A DNA stretch of 42,646 bases from Candidatus Cloacimonadota bacterium (GCA_030613025.1 JAUWMT010000021.1:1-42646), one strand, 5' to 3'; positions 1-7,791 are shown, numbered from the stretch's first letter. The notes: generated from the letters alone by a model not told the origin. Translations and numbers: made by a program.

Positions 1-20
1 TAATAATAGACACCATTCAA

Positions 21-62
21 AATCTTGAGACTGCATTTCGTACGAAATGCCGTCTCAAGATT
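21..62. repeat. 42-bp near-perfect palindrome
   Basis: The arms AATCTTGAGACTGCATTTCGT and its complement meet at a CGTACG centre; only one base pair (32/51) is mismatched. There is no loop, so it can form a cruciform or a very long RNA hairpin. It lacks a T-run and is not an obvious terminator. Confidence 0.8.
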
Positions 63-89
63 ATTTTGGCGATGAGAAAAGAAAAATGT

Positions 90-127
90 TGTTACCTATG
101 CGCCCGGTTTAAAATGTAACCTATGCG
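90..127. repeat. Direct repeat TGTtACCTATGCG / TGTaACCTATGCG
   Basis: Two 13-bp copies (90-102 and 115-127) differ at one base and start 25 bp apart. Closely spaced repeats of this type resemble the multi-copy transposase binding sites at the ends of some insertion sequences (IS21/IS481-like). No transposase follows, so at most this is an IS-end remnant; that reading is inference from memory of such ends. Confidence 0.4.
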
Positions 128-255
128 TGAGTTGTACAGTGGATTCCAACTTGTTGGAAGACGGGGTGTGTTTCTTTTTCGAATCTATTCATTTTTTTAC
201 TCAGTCGTAGTGTTAGCGAAGCATAACCTGCTACGGCGTCTTGTCGGGGCGTAAC

Positions 256-316
256 GTAGCGGAGACTAAAGTGTAGCGGAGACAGATGTTGAGATGCGCA
301 AGATCGGAATCTTGCG
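256..316. repeat. GTAGCGGAGAC direct repeat followed by a tetraloop hairpin
   Basis: GTAGCGGAGAC occurs at 256-266 and 273-283. It is followed by a perfect 8-bp stem CGCAAGAT/ATCTTGCG (297-304 and 309-316) closed by a CGGA loop. The function is unknown; it is part of the repeat mosaic. Confidence 0.6.
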
Positions 317-360
317 TTACTTTAACTTCCACTCATATCTATGCTCCACCACTCTCAGCT

Positions 361-418
361 CTTTACCAATTTTTAGTATGTGAAATCAGATTATTTCACT
401 GTCCCTAAATTGGTAAAG
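361..418. repeat. Nested palindrome with GTGAAAT/ATTTCAC core
   Basis: The outer arms CTTTACCAATTT (361-372) and AAATTGGTAAAG (407-418) are perfect complements. Inside them lies GTGAAAT (380-386) paired with ATTTCAC (393-399). The same GTGAAAT/ATTTCA pairing recurs at 976-1020 and 17065-17091, which suggests a small dispersed hairpin family. Confidence 0.7.
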
Positions 419-598
419 GAATTATTTTAGAAGTCCAAGCTTTTATAACTTTAACAAGCAGAGGGTTTAGATAATGAGAACCTTGCGAACGTGTGCCGCA
501 GGCATTCTTAGCAACGGTTCGGAAAGAGTGCAACTAGCGAAGCTTAGTATACCGAATAGTCGGGGAATCTCATAAAATGATGAATCAATCAACAGGGA

Positions 599-624
599 GA
601 CTCTTCGCAGGCTCAGAGTGACAA
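599..624. repeat. Dispersed repeat, copy also at 17300-17326
   Basis: A GACTCTTCG..GCTCAGAGTGACAA sequence of 26 bp recurs at 17300-17326 with two substitutions and one added base. Both copies are intergenic. Confidence 0.65.
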
Positions 625-734
625 TTCCTTTTTGGGTTTTCTGCTTACCAAGGCGTAGTCTCGGTTTCACATGACGGAGACTGGTGCTCTCTGTGGTGAA
701 ATAAATTCAATATTTGTATCTGCGAGAATCAGTT

Positions 735-783
735 CAATCTGCGTGGGTCTGCCTGCTATTAATTATTTTGTGAAAATCCGTGT
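735..783. repeat. Dispersed repeats: CAATCTGCGTGGGTC unit plus 30-bp unit
   Basis: CAATCTGCGTGGGTC at 735-749 is identical to 28529-28543. The adjoining 30-bp unit at 754-783, starting TGCTATTAATTATTTTGTG, recurs at 938-967 with one mismatch. These are intergenic dispersed repeats of unknown role. Confidence 0.7.
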
Positions 784-814
784 GCTATTATGATACTGGA
801 TTCCCGATCCCCAA

Positions 815-830
815 TCCGCCAGCTGGCGGA
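815..830. repeat. 16-bp perfect palindrome TCCGCCAGCTGGCGGA
   Basis: This perfect palindrome lies within a larger CCCGA..CTCGGG hairpin. An identical copy lies at 36719-36734, there inside the coding sequence of the four-helix-bundle protein. A variant, TCCGCCCACTGGCGGA, is at 16780-16795. Confidence 0.75.
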
Positions 831-970
831 GGACGCTCGGGAATGACACGTCCTTTTTTATGTGGGAATTACTTTTTCTAAAGTGGAAATTACTCTGCTT
901 GTCTTGCGTATTTCAATTTGTATGAAGAAGACTGGCGTGCTATTAATTATTTTGTGAAAATTCGTGTTAA

Positions 971-1025
971 CCCTGTGAAATCCTGCAAAGCAGGAATCCC
1001 GACATATCGGGATTATTTCATGGGG
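971..1025. repeat. Multi-stem hairpin repeat
   Basis: Two adjacent hairpins, CCTGC-aaa-GCAGG (982-994) and AATCCCGA-cata-TCGGGATT (995-1014), sit inside an outer imperfect stem CCCTGTGAAAT/ATTTCATGGGG. The result is a three-way-junction-like element that shares the GTGAAAT outer arm with 17063-17096. Confidence 0.65.
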
Positions 1026-1087
1026 TAAATTCGCCTGCCACGGCGTAATGAAATGAAGACGGGTGGTTAAAAATTTGATAGAAAGTG

Positions 1088-1810
1088 CTATTCGATAAGA
1101 TCGATATCCTGGATTTTTAGTGTATTATTCAGTAATTCAATTTCAATGAGCAGGGAATGTTCTTTTTTTCTACTCCAGTTTATTAGTCGCGGATGAGTGA
1201 TCTCCTTCATATAATGATGGTTATTATCCAGGGAAAAGTAATCGATCGCCAGATCGAGCTCGGGACACTTTTGAAGCATTTCTTTGCTGAGATAATCCCC
1301 TAAGTAATTTATTGCAATGATGTAATCGATACCGAATTTTTTAAACACTGAACAAAGCTCTTTTATCCTATCAAATATGTCGATCTGAACAATGAGCTCT
1401 TGAGAAAATTTTTTATAAAGATGAGGAAAATCCGGCGTTGTGATGCTGATGAATACTACAGAATGTGTATCCAGCATCACCGGTTTATAAGGAATAAGAT
1501 CATAAAAAAGAGAATCTGTGCTTTGAATATTTGAAGCAAGCACTTTTTGAGTTGAATCCAGGGATTTGTCAGAAAAAATTGAAGGATTGAAAAAACATAT
1601 TTGCTGCTCGTTTTGCTCGGAAAATGGAAAAGGAGAGACAACAAAAATATTACTGTATTTATGCATTAACGAGTCTGTTAGTTGATTGATTTTATACTGA
1701 GCAGAATCTTCCAGAGAGAAATTATTGCATAGTATTGTAAGCTGCTCTGCATAAAGTATTGAAGAAAAAATGAATAAAAGAATTATCAAACTGAAAATAA
1801 TCAATTTCAT
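1088..1810 (-). CDS. Secreted orphan, possibly a degenerate 5'-nucleotidase/metallophosphatase-like protein
   Basis: A 240-residue protein with an N-terminal signal peptide (about residues 1-21, ending near SILYAEQ). After it, QLTILCNN occupies the place where UshA-type 5'-nucleotidases have an LTILHTNDxHG metal-binding motif, but the Asp and His ligands are absent. Further on, a stretch around FKKFGIDYIIAINYLGDYLS and CPELDLAIDY resembles the family's segment that normally precedes GGHSH; here the His residues are replaced. The start ATG overlaps the archease stop by 4 nt (ATGA), so it is probably translationally coupled. I infer an exported, catalytically dead or strongly diverged phosphatase fold. 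The homology is by eye only. Confidence 0.55.
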   Translation of the reverse strand: MKLIIFSLIILLFIFSSILYAEQLTILCNNFSLEDSAQYKINQLTDSLMHKYSNIFVVSPFPFSEQNEQQICFFNPSIFSDKSLDSTQKVLASNIQSTDSLFYDLIPYKPVMLDTHSVVFISITTPDFPHLYKKFSQELIVQIDIFDRIKELCSVFKKFGIDYIIAINYLGDYLSKEMLQKCPELDLAIDYFSLDNNHHYMKEITHPRLINWSRKKEHSLLIEIELLNNTLKIQDIDLIE

Positions 1811-2229
1811 ATATCAAAAGTAACCTTTGCATAATACATCTCGTGACCATCAATGACTTTGCTTTTAATAGCGCATCCATGATAGGTTACTGCCTTTATC
1901 TCATGCCGGATATCATCCTTGCTTAATTTGAAATAACTGCATTTTATCGAAAGAGAAGTTTCAGACAGAAATGTAGCTTTGCATTTATAAAAATAGTAAT
2001 AATTTTGATTTATATTATACAATACCTCACGCAAAAAATCAATGTAATTTACTTCTATATTGTCGGATGTGAAATTAAACTCCAATTCGCGACCTTCACT
2101 GACACTCATCTTTTTTTCATATATGATCTCCGAGAGTGAAACCGCACTGTTTTCAAAAAGTTCGGCAATGGTTTTGCCATAGAATTCAACTGCGAGATCA
2201 GCAGTGTGGTCAATGATCTTATAATTCAT
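1807..2229 (-). CDS. Archease, RtcB activator
   Basis: A 140-residue archease. In this family the protein helps RtcB complete guanylylation and turn over several times during tRNA ligation and RNA repair. The sequence has the diagnostic N-terminal DHTADLAVEFYG, a central N-Y-I-D-F-L-R-E segment, and the C-terminal EIKAVTYHGCAI. Its ATG directly follows the rtcB stop codon (TAGATG) and is preceded by an AAGG site lying inside the end of rtcB. Side-by-side rtcB and archease genes are a well-known functional pairing. Acidic residues in DHTAD and near the C-terminus are the expected metal site. Confidence 0.93.
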   Translation of the reverse strand: MNYKIIDHTADLAVEFYGKTIAELFENSAVSLSEIIYEKKMSVSEGRELEFNFTSDNIEVNYIDFLREVLYNINQNYYYFYKCKATFLSETSLSIKCSYFKLSKDDIRHEIKAVTYHGCAIKSKVIDGHEMYYAKVTFDI

Positions 2230-3681
2230 CTAACCTTTTAGTACGCCGAGAGGTCTTGTGCGAACAATTTTCCTTGCCAGACCTGCCATCTCAACTGCTT
2301 CAACTACATCTGATACATTTTTATAAGTTTGAGGTGATTCTTCGACAAGAGTATTTTTTTGAACAGAGTACACAACGATACCCTTCTTTTGCAACTCATT
2401 TTTTACCTGTTGGAATGAGAATGTACGTTTTGCTTTGCTTCTACTCATCACGCGTCCGGCACCATGACAGCACGAGCCAAAGCTCTCTTTCATTGCCCTG
2501 TCAGTACCGATCAGAAGGTATGAATGAGTGCCCATATCTCCCGGAATAATAACCGGCTGCCCGATTTCTTTATATTCGTTAGAAAGTTCATCACGTCCGG
2601 GACCAAACGCACGAGTTGCGCCCTTTCTGTGAACACACAACTCCATCTCTTTGCCATTAACATCGTGCGTTTCAACCTTTGCAATATTATGGCATACATC
2701 ATAAATAAGCTGGAAACCGAGTTCTTCTTCAGAAATTGAAAGGGTTTTTATGAGTGCTTTTTTCGTGAGACTCATCAGAACCTGCCGGTTAGCCCATGCA
2801 TAATTTGCAGCACAGCACATCGCCTGAAAATATTTCTGTCCCAGTTCTGAGTTGAATTGCGCACAAGCAAGCTGTCTATCCGGAATTTTATAGGGTAATG
2901 AAGATAATTCCATCACCATTAGATGAAGAAAATCATCACAAACCTGATATCCGAATCCGCGTGAGCCGCTGTGCACCATGACGATAACCTGTTCTTTTTC
3001 CAGCGACAATCTTCGAGCAAGCTGTTCATCATATATTTTATCAATAATACCGATCTCAAGAAAATGATTTCCAGAACCGAGTGTGCCAACCTGATCGAGT
3101 CCTCGCTGACGGGCACGTTCACTGATCGTATCAGGATTTGCTTCTTTCATACATCCAAAATTCTCGATATGCTCGAGGTCACTTTCTTCACCAAAACCTT
3201 GTTCAATTGCCCATTTCGCACCTTTGAGCATGACTTCAGTTTCATCTTTATAGTTGAGTTTCTTTATTGCACCGCTCGAGCCGAGTCCACTTGGAACAAA
3301 TTTATAAAACCCTTCTACAATTTTTGGAATAATGTCGCTTATTTCATTATATGATAAATTTGTCCTGCAAAATCTCACTCCGCAATTGATATCATACCCG
3401 ACACCGCCCGGGGAAATAATTCCTTTATCAACATCAAAAGCTGCAACTCCGCCGATAGGAAATCCGTAGCCGTAATGAATATCGGGCATTGCCATTGCAT
3501 ATTTTTGAATTCTAGGAAGATGTGCAACATTGAGAAGCTGGGAAAGTGCATTATCCTTGAAAATTTGAGGAAGCATCTTTTCTGTTGCATAGAATCTCGC
3601 GGGAACTGTCATCTCTCCGGATCGTGGAATTTCCCAGATAGCATCTGAAATTTTATTAATTGGGTGTCCGTTAAATTGCAT
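2230..3681 (-). CDS. rtcB: RNA-splicing ligase RtcB
   Basis: A 483-residue GTP- and Mn-dependent 3'-phosphate/5'-OH RNA ligase, full length for the long archaeal-type form. Visible motifs are GGVGYDINCGVRF with metal ligands Asp97 and Cys100, GTLGSGNHFLE near 199-209, MVHSGSRGFGYQV with His237, HRKGATRAFGPG, PGDMGTHSYL, and SCCHGAGRVMSR. His406 in that last motif matches the guanylylated His of characterised RtcB enzymes (His404 in Pyrococcus). It ends with the typical RTRPLGVLKG. There is no intein. It lies 17 bp downstream of the DUF116 gene and directly upstream of archease, in a run of translation-related genes, which suggests a role in RNA repair or tRNA maturation. Confidence 0.96.
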   Translation of the reverse strand: MQFNGHPINKISDAIWEIPRSGEMTVPARFYATEKMLPQIFKDNALSQLLNVAHLPRIQKYAMAMPDIHYGYGFPIGGVAAFDVDKGIISPGGVGYDINCGVRFCRTNLSYNEISDIIPKIVEGFYKFVPSGLGSSGAIKKLNYKDETEVMLKGAKWAIEQGFGEESDLEHIENFGCMKEANPDTISERARQRGLDQVGTLGSGNHFLEIGIIDKIYDEQLARRLSLEKEQVIVMVHSGSRGFGYQVCDDFLHLMVMELSSLPYKIPDRQLACAQFNSELGQKYFQAMCCAANYAWANRQVLMSLTKKALIKTLSISEEELGFQLIYDVCHNIAKVETHDVNGKEMELCVHRKGATRAFGPGRDELSNEYKEIGQPVIIPGDMGTHSYLLIGTDRAMKESFGSCCHGAGRVMSRSKAKRTFSFQQVKNELQKKGIVVYSVQKNTLVEESPQTYKNVSDVVEAVEMAGLARKIVRTRPLGVLKG

Positions 3682-3698
3682 TTTGCTTAATTTGATTA

Positions 3699-4478
3699 TT
3701 ATGCAGGACTTTTCACAACTGACTTCAGTGCTTGTCTGAGTATATCAATATTTACATGAGTATTGATGCAGGGTCCGTTAGGACGCAGATTGAAAACGCC
3801 GAGTGTCATAATAGGATAAGCATCCCGAATTCCTGAAACCAGGTCACGATAACAGGCAACTGCAACGATCACTTTTGGTTTTTTATCAATAATAATTCTG
3901 CGTGCTAATGTGCCTCCGGTTGCGATTGAGACATTAACACCAAAGTCATCGCAGAGTTCCAGCACTTTTCCAATATCGCAGCGCATGCACCTTTTACAAT
4001 TTGAGGGATCAATAGTAATTCTGACTGGGCATGATGTGTCCTGAAGGCAATGAGGTAAGAGAATTAGGGTGTCTTTGGGATCGAACTTCTTTCGCAGAGA
4101 ACGAATAAACGTATCGTTGACCCGCACAAAAGATTCCCCAATTCGCTCTTCAGGAATGCCTATGAGATAACCAAAAAAAATACATACGGGATACATTATC
4201 CTGATGAACATATGTGCTGCAAACCTGGCGATGATGAAATTTCTCTCAAAAATTGCAGTTAGTATTACGAGCATCGAGCCGATTACAAGGATAAGGAAAA
4301 AAATCCTTACACCGGAAAGAAGTACAAAGGGTAGCGCTTCATTAATTTCATGCAATCGCGGTGAGATGAAATACCATAGCGCGGTTACCCCTATCATCAG
4401 CAGAATAAGACTGATGGTTGAAAGCCATATGAAAAGGGCTTTTCCGACTGTTTTAGGGTTGGTCTGTGAATTCTTCAT
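3699..4478 (-). CDS. DUF116 family membrane-anchored Cys-rich protein
   Basis: A DUF116-type protein of about 259 residues. Two hydrophobic segments sit in the N-terminal third (ALFIWLSTISLILLMIG and VRIFFLILVIGSML, with a further hydrophobic stretch), followed by a cytosolic domain. That domain has conserved Cys in PHCLQDTSCP, CKRCMRC and VACYRD, and the family's GVFNLRPNGPC ending, so a metal or Fe-S site is plausible. An upstream in-frame ATG at 4508 would add 10 residues; I prefer 4478 because GGGAG precedes it by about 12 nt and it overlaps fmt less (26 versus 56 nt). The gene sits directly after fmt, an arrangement I recall for this family. Biochemical function is unknown. Confidence 0.8.
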   Translation of the reverse strand: MKNSQTNPKTVGKALFIWLSTISLILLMIGVTALWYFISPRLHEINEALPFVLLSGVRIFFLILVIGSMLVILTAIFERNFIIARFAAHMFIRIMYPVCIFFGYLIGIPEERIGESFVRVNDTFIRSLRKKFDPKDTLILLPHCLQDTSCPVRITIDPSNCKRCMRCDIGKVLELCDDFGVNVSIATGGTLARRIIIDKKPKVIVAVACYRDLVSGIRDAYPIMTLGVFNLRPNGPCINTHVNIDILRQALKSVVKSPA

Positions 4479-5400
4479 TGAGAATATTCGCTCCCAAGCT
4501 ATAAGCATAAGCGGACATTGCAGGTTTACCTTGAGGTTTAATTTCTTTTATAAGAAGCAGTCTATATCCTGTAGAAACAAGAAATCCCTCAAGCTTTTCA
4601 ATTTCCACGATCCTTCCAACCGATGAATGCTCTCTATAGGTTGGAACTGCTTTCAGGATTTTGATTTCTTTTCCTTTAAGATAACTGAATGCACAGGGAT
4701 GTGGGGCGAGCCCTCTTATCTGATTATTTATTTCATCAGCAGTTTGATGCCACTTAATTTGACGGGTTCCTCGAGTTATCAAATGCGAATAGGTGGCATA
4801 ACGGTCATTTTGGGGTACAGGTGAATCCTTTCCGTGCTCAATGAGAGAAATCGCTTCCAGCACGTCATGTGCACCCTTTTCGCTTAATTTTTCGGACAGT
4901 GTGCCATAGTTATCTTTGGGCTGAATGGAAAGCCGGCTCTGAAGAATAATGTCTCCTGCATCCATTTTTCTGTTCATATAAAAAACTGAGGTGCCAGTGA
5001 CTGAGTCTCCATGAAAGAGCGCCCAGTTAATTGGAGAAGGTCCTCGATATTTTGGTAAAAGTGATGGATGAAGATTGATACAGCCAAATTTTGGAATATT
5101 CAAAATCTTGTTTCGCAAAATTTTCCCATAAGCAGCAGTAACGAGCATATCCGGCTTTAATATTTTGATTTTATCAAGCGAGGACGGAGTGTTTACAGAA
5201 GTTGGTTGATATACTTCCAGGTCATGTTCAAGTGCGAGTTCTTTAACTGGAGTATATGATAACTTTTGTCCTCTTCCCCTTTTCCTGTCCGGTTGCGTTA
5301 TAACTAATTGTGGTTTTTTGTGATCTTGTATAAGTTTTTTGAGTGTAGGAACTGCAAATTCAGAAGTTCCCATAAAGATAATTCGCTCAATCTGTCTCAC
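4453..5400 (-). CDS. fmt: Methionyl-tRNA formyltransferase
   Basis: A 315-residue enzyme that transfers a formyl group from 10-formyl-THF to Met-tRNAfMet. The N-terminal Rossmann-type domain starts IIFMGTSEFAVPTL. The catalytic triad is visible as Asn109 and His111 in INLHPSLLPKYRG and Asp147 in MDAGDI (E. coli Asn106, His108, Asp144). The C-terminal tRNA-binding domain follows residue 205. The start is a GTG that overlaps the def stop (GTGA), and the next gene overlaps its 3' end, so def-fmt-DUF116 are translationally coupled. Length is normal and no key residue is missing. Confidence 0.96.
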   Translation of the reverse strand: MRQIERIIFMGTSEFAVPTLKKLIQDHKKPQLVITQPDRKRGRGQKLSYTPVKELALEHDLEVYQPTSVNTPSSLDKIKILKPDMLVTAAYGKILRNKILNIPKFGCINLHPSLLPKYRGPSPINWALFHGDSVTGTSVFYMNRKMDAGDIILQSRLSIQPKDNYGTLSEKLSEKGAHDVLEAISLIEHGKDSPVPQNDRYATYSHLITRGTRQIKWHQTADEINNQIRGLAPHPCAFSYLKGKEIKILKAVPTYREHSSVGRIVEIEKLEGFLVSTGYRLLLIKEIKPQGKPAMSAYAYSLGANILNEEFTDQP

Positions 5401-5927
5401 CCAACATTAACTCCATCTTTGGTTGTTGAAGCCATCTTTTTTAGTTTTCCATGCAGTAATTTTCTTCTTATTGGAGAAATTCTATCAACAAAAAGAATTC
5501 CATCGAGATGATCATTTTCATGCTGTGCTGCTCTGGCAAAAAGCTCTCGTATAGTGTAGTTTTTCCATTTTCCATGAAGATCCTGTGAGCGGAATTTCAC
5601 TATCTGTGCTCGTTTGACTTTTTCATATATTTCAGGAATACTAAGACAGCCCTCAAGCATGAACTGTTCTCCCTCATACTCGAGTAATTCAGGATTAATA
5701 AACACCATTGGTGTGCGCTTATCTTCATCCTCGATCCAGATGGGATTTATAACAAAAATTCGGCATGAATGCCCTATCTGTGGGGCTGCCAGGGCAAATT
5801 CTTCATTAACAGCAAGGGTGTCCAAAAGATCCTGAACGACCTGCTTTGTTTTTGGGTTATCGGGGGAGATCGGTTCTGCTTTTTTTCGCAGAACCTTATC
5901 CCCGATTAAACGAATTTTTTGAATCAT
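5397..5927 (-). CDS. def: Peptide deformylase
   Basis: A 176-residue deformylase that removes the formyl group from nascent proteins. All three motifs are present: motif 1 as ALAAPQIG (usually GLAAPQVG), motif 2 as EGCLSIPE with the metal-binding Cys94, and motif 3 as QHENDHLDG with His136, Glu137 and His140. The HExxH is HENDH, a mild variant of the common HEIDH or HELDH. It begins 2 nt after the yajC stop and overlaps fmt, the classic def-fmt pair. Confidence 0.95.
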   Translation of the reverse strand: MIQKIRLIGDKVLRKKAEPISPDNPKTKQVVQDLLDTLAVNEEFALAAPQIGHSCRIFVINPIWIEDEDKRTPMVFINPELLEYEGEQFMLEGCLSIPEIYEKVKRAQIVKFRSQDLHGKWKNYTIRELFARAAQHENDHLDGILFVDRISPIRRKLLHGKLKKMASTTKDGVNVG

Positions 5928-5929
5928 TA

Positions 5930-6253
5930 TTAATTTGTGATTTTTGTCGCAATTGCACTCTTTGTCACTTCAATTTTTACGTTATCGTCAACTTTGAGCA
6001 CAACAACATCGCCTTTGATGCTGTAGATCGTACCGATAATACCACCGCTGGTGATGACTTTTTCATTCTTCTGAAGGTCATCACGCATCTTCACCATGTC
6101 TTTTTGCTTTTTCTGCTGAGGACGAATGAGCAGGAAATAGAGTATGACGAACATGATAATAATGGGTAAAAATCCCATAATGCCGCCACCTTGAGCAGTT
6201 TGCTGAGTTGCTTCGCCAGCAGCATCCTGAGCATATAATAAAGATGTAAACAT
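5930..6253 (-). CDS. yajC: Preprotein translocase subunit YajC
   Basis: A 107-residue single-span membrane protein, accessory to the SecDF-YajC complex. It has an Ala/Gln/Gly-rich N-terminus, one transmembrane helix (FLPIIIMFVILYFLLI) followed by RPQQKKQK, and then a small basic cytosolic domain with KVITSGGIIGTIYSI, all diagnostic. A strong AAGGAG site stands 6 nt before the ATG. It appears to be the first gene of the operon running to 1088; a TTGACA box lies at 6319-6324. Confidence 0.93.
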   Translation of the reverse strand: MFTSLLYAQDAAGEATQQTAQGGGIMGFLPIIIMFVILYFLLIRPQQKKQKDMVKMRDDLQKNEKVITSGGIIGTIYSIKGDVVVLKVDDNVKIEVTKSAIATKITN

Positions 6254-6318
6254 GTGTTCTCCTTAAATTATTATTTTCTTTTTAATTATTTGTTAAAAAC
6301 TTGAAAATGCCTTTGTGC

Positions 6319-6324
6319 TGTCAA
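6319..6324 (-). promoter_or_regulatory. Putative -35 box of the yajC operon
   Basis: A perfect TTGACA on the minus strand, 66 bp before the yajC ATG. No TATAAT-like hexamer sits 16-18 nt downstream, so only the -35 part is supported. Confidence 0.35.
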
Positions 6325-6336
6325 ACTATATAAGAA

Positions 6337-7602
6337 TTATTTAAAAAGCGGAAGTTTCTCCATTATTGACATGATTTCGCGGTTCTTTTTTTGGATTTTT
6401 ATAAGGGCAACGATCTCATTGCTTCTGGATTTTTTATTCCAGTATTGCTTAAGATTTTCCTCTGAAGTTTTCGGAATGAATCTTTGACAATCGCCCAGTA
6501 CTTTAGATTCTGCTTTATAGAATTTACTCAAGCGTTTTAAATGCTCTTTTGATTCTTCAAAGGTACGAATAATATCAGAAAACAATTCGGAAGCTAACTG
6601 GCAATTGTAACTGTATCTGTCAAAGAGCTGGCAGTTTATCTTGCAAACTCTGTCATATTCATCATCAGAAAGATTTTCATAGAACACATGATTGTCCAGC
6701 GCTTCCTGCCATTTTTGAAGAGCCATATTTCCTAGATAATAACCGTTTACTTCATCGGTGTTCAGCAGTTCCTCGGCCATGTGTAACGCTGCAATGATCT
6801 GCTCCTGAAGATCCTTGATATCACCTGATTCGCCCGGTAAGGAAGGAGCTTCCTTAAAAACAATTATTGAGGAGGGAATATTTGGGGCAATGGAAAAATC
6901 AAGTGTTTTATCGCTGAAACTTCGGCAGAAAAGTTCATCACCATTATTTTGATAGCCGGTAATGATCCCCCATTCATCTTTTCCATACAGGTTTCTTGCA
7001 AGAACAGGAATGTCATTATCAATGCTTTTGAAAATGATCTTTTTTATTGATTTATCTGTTTTATTCTTATGGGTTTCCCATTTAAGACCAAGATTATCGA
7101 ACAGAAATGATGCACAGTTATACCCTTCTGTGGGATCGAAGATATCCAGGGAAAAATCCTCTCGGAACTGCAAACGGTAAGGATATCCGGAAAGGCATAG
7201 AAGCACATGATAATCAATATCGATCTCAAAATGATCGAAAATTTTCTTTACAGATGAAAAAAATGTATTCTCCAGTCCGGTTTTCTTTTCCAGACGTTTT
7301 ACACTTTCAATGCGCACAGCGTCTTTTTTTATTTCCGGGCTTTTCTCGACCTCGGCAAGATACACACCAAGCTCGCCAGGCCATATCTGGAAGTATTCGT
7401 CATTATCATCTCGTTTTATTTTTATGATGATATTCATGGTTCCCTGATAGCGTAATTTCAGTTCTGTGAGCTGTTCTTTACTTTCTATAAGCTCACCATT
7501 ATATTCTAGGAGCCAGTCACCCACCTCGACACCACTTTCGAGGAGTTGGCTGTTTTCATAGAAGCCAATAATTTGCAAACCTTCAAGCTTTTGATTTATC
7601 AT
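6337..7602 (-). CDS. PDZ domain plus BtrH/C39-like cysteine-peptidase-fold protein
   Basis: A 421-residue protein without a signal peptide. Residues 1-65 look like a PDZ domain (GFYENSQLLESGVEVGDWLLEYNG). Residues about 108-250 resemble the BtrH-N/C39-type papain-like fold: GLENTFFSSVKKIFDHF, CLSGYPYRLQF, then PVLARNLYGKDEWGIITGY. In that family the first segment usually reads ENC with a nucleophilic Cys; here Thr113 stands there, so catalysis may be lost. The C-terminal 150 residues are helical and charged. An 83-bp gap separates it from yajC. The substrate is unknown. The assignment is by pattern, so I am moderately sure of the fold and unsure of activity. Confidence 0.55.
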   Translation of the reverse strand: MINQKLEGLQIIGFYENSQLLESGVEVGDWLLEYNGELIESKEQLTELKLRYQGTMNIIIKIKRDDNDEYFQIWPGELGVYLAEVEKSPEIKKDAVRIESVKRLEKKTGLENTFFSSVKKIFDHFEIDIDYHVLLCLSGYPYRLQFREDFSLDIFDPTEGYNCASFLFDNLGLKWETHKNKTDKSIKKIIFKSIDNDIPVLARNLYGKDEWGIITGYQNNGDELFCRSFSDKTLDFSIAPNIPSSIIVFKEAPSLPGESGDIKDLQEQIIAALHMAEELLNTDEVNGYYLGNMALQKWQEALDNHVFYENLSDDEYDRVCKINCQLFDRYSYNCQLASELFSDIIRTFEESKEHLKRLSKFYKAESKVLGDCQRFIPKTSEENLKQYWNKKSRSNEIVALIKIQKKNREIMSIMEKLPLFK

Positions 7603-7639
7603 AATAAGTGATTAGAATAAATGAAATAAATTATTATTC

Positions 7640-7645
7640 TGTCAA
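7640..7645 (-). promoter_or_regulatory. Putative -35 box (minus) of the PDZ gene
   Basis: TTGACA reads towards the gene starting at 7602, 38 bp before its ATG. It is back-to-back with the TTGACA at 7693-7698. The -10 is not clear. Confidence 0.35.
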
Positions 7646-7692
7646 GAAACCTGATAAATTTTGTATATAAAGGTAGTTAATAACTTTTTTTA

Positions 7693-7698
7693 TTGACA
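7693..7698 (+). promoter_or_regulatory. Putative -35 box of the transketolase genes
   Basis: TTGACA lies 94 bp before the preferred ATG at 7792. A TAAAAAT follows about 20 nt downstream, so the -10 is weak. Confidence 0.35.
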
Positions 7699-7791
7699 TG
7701 ATTTATTTCAAGGGCAAGTAAAAATCATGCAAAAATTATTAGAATAGGTTTGCCGAAGTGTGATATAAAAAGTAAATATTTTAAGGAAATT

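Larger units (their letters stand above)
1..1087. other. Gene-free, repeat-rich region
   Basis: I see no credible gene in this 1.1-kb stretch. It is a mosaic of palindromes and short dispersed repeats, several of which recur elsewhere in the window (near 9.6, 12.6, 16.1-17.4 and 28.5 kb). The only sizeable open frame (467-670, minus) runs through these repeats and has no ribosome binding site or recognisable domain. The stretch lies downstream of the minus-strand operon ending at 1088, and no T-tailed terminator hairpin follows that stop codon. Confidence 0.7.

Noticed and set aside
467..670. 67-residue minus-strand open frame
   Set aside because: It runs through dispersed repeats, has no ribosome binding site and no domain; an accidental frame.
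2256..3354. Several open frames opposite or inside rtcB (plus-strand 97 and 127 residues)
   Set aside because: They are shadows of the strongly conserved rtcB frame and have no ribosome binding sites.
7750..7791. TTG-initiated N-terminal extension of the transketolase N subunit
   Set aside because: The ATG at 7792 has a Shine-Dalgarno site and gives the normal family start.
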